Below, piece by piece: positions 8,647 to 16,363 of a stretch of DNA of 64,000 bases; the stretch's first letter is position 1, and each line of letters starts with the position of its first letter. Under the pieces are notes generated by a model. That model did no database searches and was not told where the DNA came from. It saw only the letters and a program-made list of their open reading frames with translations. The stretch is from CAYVHU01 sp964451415. GTDB lineage: Bacteria; Pseudomonadota; Alphaproteobacteria; Rhodospirillales; Magnetovibrionaceae. Location of the stretch: NCBI GenBank assembly GCA_964451415.1, contig CAYVHU010000015.1, positions 6,219 through 70,218 of the forward strand, written 5' to 3'. A program made the position numbers and the translations under genes.

Positions 8647-9339
8647 TTAGGGTCCAACCGCAGCCAGAATATTTTTTGTACCCGCAAACCCCAAATGGAA
8701 GAGAGCATCTAATATGGACAAGCCGGGTTCAAAGTTTTTTGTACCTTGCTCGTAGGCCGGATGTATAAAATTGATGTATTCAAAACCCAATCCTGCTTTT
8801 GTGTATTCTTCTTCATCTTGATATTTGGCCCCCCCTTTCCCTGACAAATACGTTGCATGTGGTGAAATGGATTGGGTTAATTTGATAAGTCGTTCTTCGG
8901 GGCTATCTGATGTGACCTTAATATCAGATGACCGGATGAGGAGGCAGTTCATTTCCAGTTGAGCCGTAATTCTTTGAATAATATAGATGTTGATTTCAGA
9001 AAGTTCTTTTTGTGAAACGGATGTCAGAATATCTTCCACGAAGGGCATGACAGTCTTGAAGTGGGTGGCAAGACGATAGGTATTAAAGAGAAGGTCCTTA
9101 TGGCTTTGTGCCCAAGCATCCTGGCTTGGTTTAACCACACGAATTTCATCACCGAAATGAAAAGAAACGGGAATTGTCATCCATTTCTTTTTTCCTCCGA
9201 CAAGAATTTGAGTTCTGTTGATATAACTGTTTTTTGTATATTGGACATCATCGAGAAAAATAAAACGATCAGACGATTGTATTTTATAGAAATAACCCAG
9301 CCATGGGAAATAATTGGGTTGATGTATGCCCACGTGCAT
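8647..9339 (-). CDS. WbqC-like family protein
   Basis: A 230-residue WbqC-like protein. It shows the family signature near the start (HQPNYFPWLGYFYKI), then FLDDVQYTKNSYINR and TYLSGKGGAKYQDE. It begins at ATG 9339 rather than at codons further upstream because the motif normally lies within the first ten residues. WbqC proteins occur in O-antigen and exopolysaccharide clusters and are thought to modify sugars; the exact reaction is uncertain. It converges with the glycosyltransferase and is followed upstream by the deacetylase gene on the same strand. Confidence 0.85.
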   Translation of the reverse strand: MHVGIHQPNYFPWLGYFYKIQSSDRFIFLDDVQYTKNSYINRTQILVGGKKKWMTIPVSFHFGDEIRVVKPSQDAWAQSHKDLLFNTYRLATHFKTVMPFVEDILTSVSQKELSEINIYIIQRITAQLEMNCLLIRSSDIKVTSDSPEERLIKLTQSISPHATYLSGKGGAKYQDEEEYTKAGLGFEYINFIHPAYEQGTKNFEPGLSILDALFHLGFAGTKNILAAVGP

Positions 9340-9435
9340 CGTGAATTTTTCCTGATACTGTGAAGGTGACTGTTTGTAACAAAATTGTCTGGATTTGGAG
9401 TAGCTCACGCCTCGTTATTCGGCACAAGCCTATAG

Positions 9436-10170
9436 TCAGCGATGCCTTGATTTTTCGAAAAGTTTACAGTTTTCAGAAAGTCGATCCTGCAATACATCCG
9501 CACGCTTCTGCAAAAATAAATCCAACTTTTCAAGAGACGTGTTGCCTGGCCCTGTCCACCAGATCGGATGAGTCAGAAGATGCATTCCACGCGAGGATTT
9601 TAGCGTTTTATGGTCAAGGGGATAGTCATAATGCCATCCGCCATTAGAATCCGAACAATAGCCAAATTCGTTAAAATATTTTTCGGCATAACTGTTCACC
9701 AAAGGATCTATATTCAAATTTTGTCCCAAGAGTGTCGGATGAGGGCGATGAAGGCTCATGGAACCAATAGACCGCCCTGTTAGTGAAGATAAAATAGATG
9801 CTTCCTGTTTTACCTTGTCATTAATCGTATCCTTCTCCCCTTCATAGAGAGACGCATCAAAATGAAGGCCTATATCATGACCCAGGGAGGCCAGTTCTGA
9901 AATGGCCGTTGAGGCATGGGCAGAGGCAACGTTATAAAATTCGGTGCGCAGAAGGATAAAATAGGTTGCCTTCAACCCGTGTTGGGATTCACATTTTGCC
10001 ATTGCCACGGCAGCATCAAGATCAAAATCAACATCATGACGTAGAATCAGGTGCTTTTTGTGGGGGTGTGCCTCAACATAAGAAACAGCCTGATAGCCTC
10101 GACAAAGGATCGCCCCAACCATTTTAATATAGGCATCCAATGTAAATTCGTAGTTTGGCTGTTTTGCCAT
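9436..10170 (-). CDS. Polysaccharide deacetylase-like protein
   Basis: A 244-residue NodB/polysaccharide-deacetylase-fold protein. The metal and catalytic segment ILRHDVDFDLDAAVAMA (Asp-Val-Asp) is present. LGHDIGLHFDASLY provides the histidines, MSLHRPHPTLLG is a substrate-loop motif, and LLTHPIWW is near the end. The start at 10170 follows AAAGGA at good spacing. It forms a two-gene unit with wbqC facing asnB and the glycosyltransferase. It probably de-N-acetylates or trims a surface glycan; whether it acts in the cytoplasm or the envelope is unclear because no signal peptide is seen. Confidence 0.8.
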   Translation of the reverse strand: MAKQPNYEFTLDAYIKMVGAILCRGYQAVSYVEAHPHKKHLILRHDVDFDLDAAVAMAKCESQHGLKATYFILLRTEFYNVASAHASTAISELASLGHDIGLHFDASLYEGEKDTINDKVKQEASILSSLTGRSIGSMSLHRPHPTLLGQNLNIDPLVNSYAEKYFNEFGYCSDSNGGWHYDYPLDHKTLKSSRGMHLLTHPIWWTGPGNTSLEKLDLFLQKRADVLQDRLSENCKLFEKSRHR

Positions 10171-10288
10171 AAACACAGTTCCTTTGTCTTAACCCACAGT
10201 ACCTCTGAGGTGAGCCCCGAGTTCCATCCCGTCATGGGTAGAGCCCGACAGTTGATTGTTTTGCCCCTTATGGACGATTTGATCAAGC

Positions 10289-10536
10289 CGCGATGGACAG
10301 ATACGCCAGCCACCGCGCCGCCAAACACCAACATTTAAGCGGTGGGCCGACGGGTTCCGCCGTCAAGCCGGGAGACGAGATATGAGTACGGTTCTGGGGA
10401 TAAGTTTAGGCCTTCTCATCGGTGCCGGGTGTCGGTGGTTTGATCTGCCGCTGCCCGCACCGCCGCGCATTGTGGGCGCGCTTTTGGTGCTCAGCATGAC
10501 CCTTGGCTTCCTTATCACGAACACTGCGTATACACT
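10289..10536 (+). repeat. 248-bp direct repeat flanking the inserted cassette, right copy
   Basis: This is the gap-free counterpart of 4689-4936 at a constant offset of 5600 bases. It holds the tail of one xapX gene and most of the next. The flanking genes on this side (DUF2478 onward) return to the G+C-rich style of the window. Confidence 0.9.
10293..10385 (+). pseudogene. Truncated xapX remnant at the right edge of the cassette
   Basis: Only the last 30 codons of an xapX gene remain, from MDRYASHRAAKHQH to KPGDEI and stop. They are equivalent to codons 46-75 of the gene at 4558. Sequence upstream of 10289 is unrelated. It overlaps the intact second xapX by ATGA, as in the left copy, so the ancestral gene order is preserved on both sides. 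Confidence 0.8.
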
Positions 10537-10555
10537 GAACGGTGCCGGAGGTTAA
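10382..10555 (+). CDS. XapX-domain membrane protein, intact right-hand copy
   Basis: A 57-residue XapX protein with LPLPAPPRIVGALLVLSMTLGFL and the natural-looking end TLNGAGG. It differs from the left copy mainly at synonymous sites until the last ten codons. It precedes the DUF2478 gene by 13 bases, suggesting that DUF2478 was originally the next gene of the MFS-xapX operon. Confidence 0.78.
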   Translation: MSTVLGISLGLLIGAGCRWFDLPLPAPPRIVGALLVLSMTLGFLITNTAYTLNGAGG

Positions 10556-10568
10556 CGAAGAGAAAAAA

Positions 10569-11069
10569 ATGTGTAAACCGCGCATCGCCGCCGTCCGTTA
10601 TGCCCCCGGCCAGAATGTGCGCGCCGTGCTGGAAGCCTTCATCGCCTACCTCAGGGCCGCAAACGTCGATGTCCACGGTTTGGTACAAGAACCGCACGGG
10701 AGCGGTGGCGCCCTGGACGCCATTGATATCCGCACCGCCGCACGTATTCCCCTGAAACGGCCCACGGCCTACGAAATGGACAATGGCGTGTGCAGCCTCG
10801 ACCTTGCCCAACTGGCCGAGGCCGCCATGATCCTGCGCCGCGCACTGGACCAAAACGCCGAAGCGGTGATCGTGGAACGCTTCGGCAAAATTGAGCGCGA
10901 CGGTGGCGGATTGGCCCCCGATCTTTTGCAGGTCATGGCCGCCGGCCTGCCCACCGTGATCAGCGTTCCCGAAGAAGAACTCGACGCGTGGGCCACATTC
11001 AGCGGCGGGTTGGGTGTCGTCTTGCCGTGCGCACTGCCCGCGCTCACCCACTGGTGGACATCACTTTAA
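10569..11069 (+). CDS. DUF2478 protein
   Basis: A 166-residue protein matching the DUF2478 pattern as I recall it: AAVRYAPGQNVRAVLEAF at the start, then VHGLVQEPHG, RIPLKRPTAYEMDNGVCSLD, EAVIVERFGKIERDGGG and PTVISVPEEELDAW. The fold resembles small nucleotide-handling proteins, and relatives sit near molybdate or nucleotide genes. The reaction is not known. ATG 10569 is preferred over an upstream GTG because GAAGAGA precedes it. The 3' end overlaps glcF by 9 bases on the opposite strand. Confidence 0.72.
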   Translation: MCKPRIAAVRYAPGQNVRAVLEAFIAYLRAANVDVHGLVQEPHGSGGALDAIDIRTAARIPLKRPTAYEMDNGVCSLDLAQLAEAAMILRRALDQNAEAVIVERFGKIERDGGGLAPDLLQVMAAGLPTVISVPEEELDAWATFSGGLGVVLPCALPALTHWWTSL

Positions 11070-12320
11070 AGGATTGTCGCCCCCCGTGGCCCAATCGAGA
11101 AGTTCGATCGTGTGCACCACCGGAACGTCTGCATATTCACCGATTTGAATGCGGCAGCCGATATTTCCCGTGGCGATCACATGGGGGTCCCGAGCCTCCA
11201 ACGCGTCGGCCTTGCGCCGCCCTAGCGCCGCCGCCAGTTGCGGCTGCATAAGGTTGTAAATTCCCGCCGAACCGCAGCACAAATGCGCATCCTTGGGGGT
11301 CGAGACCCTAAAACCGGCCTGTTTCAGCAGTTTCAAAGACACATCGGCGACGTTTTGCGCGTGTTGCAACGAACACGGCGCATGGTACGCCACGCGCGGT
11401 TTGGCGAAATCGCAAACGCCCTCCAGCCCCAGTTCGGCCACGACCTCGCAGACGTCGCGGACTTTGGCGGCAAGCGCCTGCGCACGCACACACCAGTGGG
11501 GATCGTCCTTCAACAGGTACGCATAATCCTTCAGCGTCGCACCGCACCCCGATGCACTGATCGCGATGACGTCCGGGGCCGCGCGCTCGAACGCCGCGAT
11601 CACGGCGCGCGCCCGGGCGAGGGCCGCTTTTTCCCTGCCCATATGGTGTTCCAACGCACCGCAACACCCGACATCTGCGGGTTCGACCACGTCCGCGCCC
11701 AGACGTGCCAGCACGCGTGCGGCGGCCTGATTGATGCGCGGCTGAAGGACCTGTTGCGCGCAGCCGGGCAGCAGGGCCACGCGCAGCTTCGCTTTTTTTT
11801 GCGCCCTGAGCTCGCCCACCGGCGCGCGTGCGGGAAGTCGCGCCGGGGCCATGGCCACCATCCCTTTCAAGCGCCCCGGCAATACGGCGCGAAACGGTTG
11901 GGCCCACCGCCCCGCCCTCAGCGCCAGACGAAAGACCCTGGGGTTGGGCAATACAAACGCCAACAACCCGCGCAAAAGCCGTTCGGGAAGCGGGCGCGTG
12001 TAGGTCGCTTCGATATGGTTGCGCACGTGATCCACCAGGCGCCGGTAATCGACGCCGGACGGACAGGTGCTCATGCACGACAGACAACTCAAACAGCGAT
12101 CAATGTGCTTAACGACGCGCACGCGCGGCGCGGCGTCTTTTTCCAGCATCTCGCGCATCAGATAAATGCGCCCGCGCGGGCTGTCCAGTTCATCGCCCAG
12201 CAACACATAGGTCGGGCATGTCGCAAGACAAAACCCGCAGTGCACGCAAGTGCGCAGAATATCGTTGGCGATTTTCAAAGCCGGTTTACGCAGGCGTTCG
12301 GGGCTGAAATGCGTTTGCAT
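11061..12320 (-). CDS. glcF: Glycolate oxidase iron-sulfur subunit GlcF
   Basis: A 419-residue membrane-associated electron-transfer subunit of glycolate oxidase. Two 4Fe-4S motifs lie near the N-terminus (CVHCGFCLATCP and CLSCLSCMSTCP). Two CCG domains follow (CGALEHHMG region and HLCCGSAGIYN). It passes electrons from the flavin subunits GlcD and GlcE to the quinone pool. It is last in the operon glyK-glcD-glcE-glcF, 9 bases after glcE. Confidence 0.93.
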   Translation of the reverse strand: MQTHFSPERLRKPALKIANDILRTCVHCGFCLATCPTYVLLGDELDSPRGRIYLMREMLEKDAAPRVRVVKHIDRCLSCLSCMSTCPSGVDYRRLVDHVRNHIEATYTRPLPERLLRGLLAFVLPNPRVFRLALRAGRWAQPFRAVLPGRLKGMVAMAPARLPARAPVGELRAQKKAKLRVALLPGCAQQVLQPRINQAAARVLARLGADVVEPADVGCCGALEHHMGREKAALARARAVIAAFERAAPDVIAISASGCGATLKDYAYLLKDDPHWCVRAQALAAKVRDVCEVVAELGLEGVCDFAKPRVAYHAPCSLQHAQNVADVSLKLLKQAGFRVSTPKDAHLCCGSAGIYNLMQPQLAAALGRRKADALEARDPHVIATGNIGCRIQIGEYADVPVVHTIELLDWATGGDNPLK

Positions 12321-12329
12321 GGCTCCCCC

Positions 12330-13520
12330 TCACACCCGCCCGGGATTGAAAATTCCGGACGGATCAAAACTTTCGCGGATGCGCCGCGTCAGGGCCTCAA
12401 GTGCAGGGCTTTGGGGTTGAAACACGTCGATGGCGGCGCGCACATCATCGGCGGCACGCATGCATGTGGCGTGAGCGGACGTAAACGCAGCCCGCACGAC
12501 GGGCGCATGGGCATCGTTCCCCGGCGCCAGCGCCAGCCAGATCAGACCGCCCGCCCAATCCAGCAGGGTTTCACCACCCAAAGCCTCCGAGAGCCGCTGC
12601 GCAACGCCCGGGCCTTCACTGGGAGCCACGCAAATACGCCAGATCTGTTTGTGCGGCGCAAAATACGCCACATCGCGAATTTCCGTCCATAATGTTTTCG
12701 TATCGACATCGTGCAGGTCTTCCACGCCTTGTGCGAAGGGGGCCAAAAGTTCACGCAGGGCCGTGCTGCGCGCCGCCACCGAAGGCGCTGGCCCTTCGAT
12801 ACGCACGGCCGTCACATCCGCGCGCGCACCGCGCACGCACGCAACGTGGGAGCGCGCCGCAATGGTTCGGGGTAAATGCGCGGCGGCGGAAATCGTATGT
12901 GCGCTGCCTTGCGCAGCGATCAAGGCTGCCGCCACGTCCGTCACACCGAACAACAAAACCGTGCGCGCGCATTGCGGTTTCGGCGCAACCTTGAACGTCA
13001 CCTCGCTCATCACGCCCAAAGTCCCCATGGCACCGGCCATCAATTTGCTCACATCGAACCCGGTGACGTTTTTGACCACGCGCCCGCCGGACTTGAAGGC
13101 CTGCCCCAGCCCGTTCACGCCCTGAAAACCCAGAATGTGATCGCGCGCGGCCCCTGTCAAAATGCGCCTTGGACCAGAAGAATTGCACGCTATAATCCCG
13201 GCGATGGTGCCGCCCTCACGACCGTACAGGGACGACCCGCTCCACGGTTCGAACGCCAGCATCTGATTTTCTGCATCCAGCGCGGTCTCGATGTCCGACA
13301 TCGGCGTGCCTGCACGCGCGCGCATCACCAGTTCTTCCGGCTCATACAGCGTGATGGCGTTCATTGCGGACATGTCCAGCACCGCCGAAGATGATACGGG
13401 TTTGCCCAGACCACTTTTGCTGGCATGGCCGCGGATGTCCAACGTCGTGGTGTGCGCCTGCGCCCATCGCACGGCCTCGATCACTTCGGCTTCGGTTTCG
13501 GGCTTGAAGGTTTCGGTCAT
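12330..13520 (-). CDS. glcE: Glycolate oxidase FAD-binding subunit GlcE
   Basis: A 396-residue flavoprotein of the FAD_binding_4 fold, shorter than GlcD, as usual for GlcE. Early motifs are TLDIRGHASKSGLGKPV and MRARAGTPMSDIE. GREGGTIAGIIACNSSGPRR and NVTGFDVSKLMAGAMGTLG bind FAD. The C-terminus ends FDPSGIFNPGRV. ATG 13520, one base after the glcD stop, is chosen as start. It works with GlcD and GlcF in oxidising glycolate to glyoxylate. Confidence 0.92.
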   Translation of the reverse strand: MTETFKPETEAEVIEAVRWAQAHTTTLDIRGHASKSGLGKPVSSSAVLDMSAMNAITLYEPEELVMRARAGTPMSDIETALDAENQMLAFEPWSGSSLYGREGGTIAGIIACNSSGPRRILTGAARDHILGFQGVNGLGQAFKSGGRVVKNVTGFDVSKLMAGAMGTLGVMSEVTFKVAPKPQCARTVLLFGVTDVAAALIAAQGSAHTISAAAHLPRTIAARSHVACVRGARADVTAVRIEGPAPSVAARSTALRELLAPFAQGVEDLHDVDTKTLWTEIRDVAYFAPHKQIWRICVAPSEGPGVAQRLSEALGGETLLDWAGGLIWLALAPGNDAHAPVVRAAFTSAHATCMRAADDVRAAIDVFQPQSPALEALTRRIRESFDPSGIFNPGRV

Positions 13521-13521
13521 T

Positions 13522-15000
13522 TTAGAACCTGGGAATATCGGAAAAAGAATCGGACAGGCGCAGTCGGCCGACCTCTGCACACGCGTTCAAAAGCGGAAAC
13601 ACCTTGCCGGGATTGAGCAACCCGTCTTCATCAAAGGCGTATTTCAGGCGTTTTTGCTGATCCAGATCGTCTTGCGTGAACATCTCGCCCATCAGGTCGC
13701 GCTTTTCCACGCCGATGCCGTGTTCCCCCGACAACACGCCACCCACGGCGACGCACAGTTTCAGAATCTCCGCGCCAAAGGCCTCGGCCTTTTCCAGTTC
13801 ACCGGGGCGGTTGGCATCAAACAGCACCAGCGGGTGCAGATTGCCGTCACCGGCATGAAACACGTTGGCGACGCGCAAATCGTAACGCGCCGACAGTTCT
13901 GTAATGCGCGCCAGAACCTCCGCCAGACGATGGCGCGGGATGGTGCCATCCATGGTCATGTAATCGGGGGACACCCGCCCGATCGCCGGAAAGGCTGCCA
14001 TGCGCCCTTGCCAAAATTGCAGGCGTTCCGCTTCGTTTCCACTGACGCGCAAAAAGGTCGAGCCAATGGCCCTGGCAATCGCCTGCACGCGTTCGATCAA
14101 ATACGCGACTTCCGCCTGCGGACCGTCCAGTTCCACCACCAACAACGCGTCCACATCCAACGGGTAGCCACTATCAACAAAGCGCTGCATGGCCGCGATG
14201 GCCCGTTTGTCCATCATTTCCATGGCCCCGGGAATGATGCCCTGTGCAATGATTTCGGCCACGCAGTCCCCGCCCGTTTCAACCGAGGCAAAGCCGATCA
14301 ACAGGGCCTGACGCGTTTCGGGTTTTCTCAAAATGCGCACCGTGACCTCGGTGATAACGCCCAGCAGGCCCTCCGATCCGTTCATCACCCCCAGCAGGTC
14401 CAGCCCGCCGGCATCGTAATGCCTGCCGCCCAGACGGATGATGTCGCCGTTCATCAAAACCATTTCCACCCCCAGAACGTTGTTGGTGGTGAGGCCGTAT
14501 TTCAAACAATGCATACCGCCCGCGTTTTCCGCCACATTGCCGCCGATGGTGCACACGATGCGCGACGATGGATCGGGAGCATAAACATAGCCTTCATCCG
14601 CGACGGCGTCGCCGATGGCCATGTTGGTCACGCCGGGCTGCGCCACGACGCAGCGGTTTTCATAATCTATATCGAGAATTTTCGTGAACTTGCCCAGCCC
14701 CAGCGTCACCGCGTCCCCCAGCGGCAGCGCACCGCCCGAAAGTCCCGTGCCCGCCCCGCGCGGTACCACTTTAACGCCGAGTTCGCGACAGGCCTTCAAA
14801 ATCAGTGAAATCTGCGCGGTCGTTTCGGGCAGCACCACCACCATGGGCAACTGCCGGTACGCCGTCAGGCCGTCGCATTCGTAGACGCGCAGTTCCTCTT
14901 CATCGACGATGACGCCTTCTCCACGCACGATGGCGCGCAGGCGCGCGGCGATCTGCGCGCGGCGCGCCATGATTGAAAGATCTGGCACGGGCATTTTCAT
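13522..15000 (-). CDS. glcD: Glycolate oxidase catalytic subunit GlcD
   Basis: A 492-residue FAD-linked 2-hydroxy-acid oxidase. It has PRGAGTGLSGGALPL and GNVAENAGGMHCLKYGLT for FAD binding, and the C-terminal HAGDGNLHPLVLFD and GVLSGEHGIGVEKR histidine motifs of the FAD-oxidase C domain. It oxidises glycolate (or D-lactate in relatives) to the keto acid. The start overlaps the glycerate kinase stop by four bases (ATGA). With the adjacent glcE and glcF the assignment to glycolate oxidase is secure. Confidence 0.95.
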   Translation of the reverse strand: MKMPVPDLSIMARRAQIAARLRAIVRGEGVIVDEEELRVYECDGLTAYRQLPMVVVLPETTAQISLILKACRELGVKVVPRGAGTGLSGGALPLGDAVTLGLGKFTKILDIDYENRCVVAQPGVTNMAIGDAVADEGYVYAPDPSSRIVCTIGGNVAENAGGMHCLKYGLTTNNVLGVEMVLMNGDIIRLGGRHYDAGGLDLLGVMNGSEGLLGVITEVTVRILRKPETRQALLIGFASVETGGDCVAEIIAQGIIPGAMEMMDKRAIAAMQRFVDSGYPLDVDALLVVELDGPQAEVAYLIERVQAIARAIGSTFLRVSGNEAERLQFWQGRMAAFPAIGRVSPDYMTMDGTIPRHRLAEVLARITELSARYDLRVANVFHAGDGNLHPLVLFDANRPGELEKAEAFGAEILKLCVAVGGVLSGEHGIGVEKRDLMGEMFTQDDLDQQKRLKYAFDEDGLLNPGKVFPLLNACAEVGRLRLSDSFSDIPRF

Positions 15001-16262
15001 GGCGACGGCTCCTCGACGATGATGGCGCGGAAGTCATTGACGTTGGTGAGCGTCGGACCGCTCACCACCAAATCGCCCAAACGCTGGAAAAAACTGTAGG
15101 CATCGTGTCCGTCAAGATACGCTCGCACATCCAGTCCCAGGGATTTCGCACGCGCAAGCGTATCGGGACCGATCCATGCGCCTGCATTATCCTGTGTACC
15201 GTCAATGCCATCGGTATCGCAGGCGATGGCATGAACGCCGCGATGGCCGTCCAGTTCCAGCGCAAGGGCAAGGAGAAATTCCGTGTTGCGACCCCCGCGA
15301 CCGGGACTGGATCGAAGCGTCACCGTGGTTTCCCCCCCCGAAAGCAATACGCTCGGCGTTTTTACGGGCTGGATGCAGCGCACGGTGGCGGCATGTTCGG
15401 CGGCAACGACGCGCGCTTCGCCTTCGATCCGATCGGACAGGATCATCGGGGCATAGCCCGCCGCGCGCGCGGTCGCAGCGGCCGCCTCCAGCGCCATTTG
15501 CGCCGTGGCGATAAGAATGTTTTCTCCGTTTTCCAAACGTTCATCGCCGGGTTTCGGGGTTTCGTCCGCTTCGTCTTGCAACACGGCGTTCACCGCAGAC
15601 GGAACTTCAATAGCATACGTTTCAAGCACGCCGCGCGCCTGCGCATAGGTGCCAGGATCGCAAACCGTCGGCCCCGAAGCGATGGATGCCAAATCGTCCC
15701 CCGCCACATCGGAAATGATCAACGAGACGAAACGCGCAGGAATACACGCCAGCGCCAGCCGGCCGCCCTTGATGGCGGAAAGGTGTTTGCGCACACAGTT
15801 GATTTCCGTAATTGACGCCCCACTGTGCAACAGCTGGTTCGTAATGTCGATTTTGTCAGCCAACGTCACGCCGGGTGCGGGCAACGTCAGCAAGGCCGAA
15901 CCGCCGCCGGAAATCAGGCACACCACAAGATCGTCGGCACTTAAGCCCTGCACCGCTTCAAGAATGCGCCTTGATGCCGTCACGCCCGCTTCATCGGGCA
16001 CCGGATGGCCCGCCTCAAGGACTTCGATCCGCCCACACGCAACGCCGTGGCCATAACGCGTCACCACCACGCCTTCAAGCTCTACGTCCCAATGCCTTTC
16101 AAACGCGCGCGCCATGGCGGCTGCGGCCTTGCCCGCACCAATAACGACGGTGCGGCCGATGCAGGCCTTCGGCATATGACGCGCCACGCACGCATCCGCC
16201 GCGACGCCATCAACGGCGCTTTGGAACAAGGCGTGCAATAGCTCCGGGGCGGATTTGATCAT
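14997..16262 (-). CDS. Glycerate 2-kinase (MOFRL/TtuD-GckA type)
   Basis: A 421-residue protein with the N-terminal DUF4147 domain (VVIGAGKAAAAMARAFE, GHPVPDEAGVTASRRILE, VCLISGGGSALLTLPAPG) and the C-terminal MOFRL domain (VLLSGGETTVTLR, GRGGRNTEFLLALAL, CDTDGIDGTQDNAGA). The family phosphorylates glycerate at position 2; older annotation calls it hydroxypyruvate reductase TtuD. It heads the glc operon and lets glyoxylate-derived glycerate enter glycolysis, complementing the malate synthase route encoded divergently. Confidence 0.9.
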   Translation of the reverse strand: MIKSAPELLHALFQSAVDGVAADACVARHMPKACIGRTVVIGAGKAAAAMARAFERHWDVELEGVVVTRYGHGVACGRIEVLEAGHPVPDEAGVTASRRILEAVQGLSADDLVVCLISGGGSALLTLPAPGVTLADKIDITNQLLHSGASITEINCVRKHLSAIKGGRLALACIPARFVSLIISDVAGDDLASIASGPTVCDPGTYAQARGVLETYAIEVPSAVNAVLQDEADETPKPGDERLENGENILIATAQMALEAAAATARAAGYAPMILSDRIEGEARVVAAEHAATVRCIQPVKTPSVLLSGGETTVTLRSSPGRGGRNTEFLLALALELDGHRGVHAIACDTDGIDGTQDNAGAWIGPDTLARAKSLGLDVRAYLDGHDAYSFFQRLGDLVVSGPTLTNVNDFRAIIVEEPSP

Positions 16263-16363
16263 TTCCTAGGATACCCTTTGCTTTAGGCACTGGACAACGG
16301 TTACGTATGACCTCTACCTTATGCTGCACATGCGAACACATTGAGGGCAAAGAGGGCAAACCG

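Noticed and set aside
11238..12692. Long open frame opposite glcF and glcE
   Set aside because: It is antisense to two well-supported genes in G+C-rich DNA and its translation has no recognisable domain.
13291..14808. Long open frame opposite glcD
   Set aside because: A shadow of glcD codon bias; the peptide is low in domain-like features.
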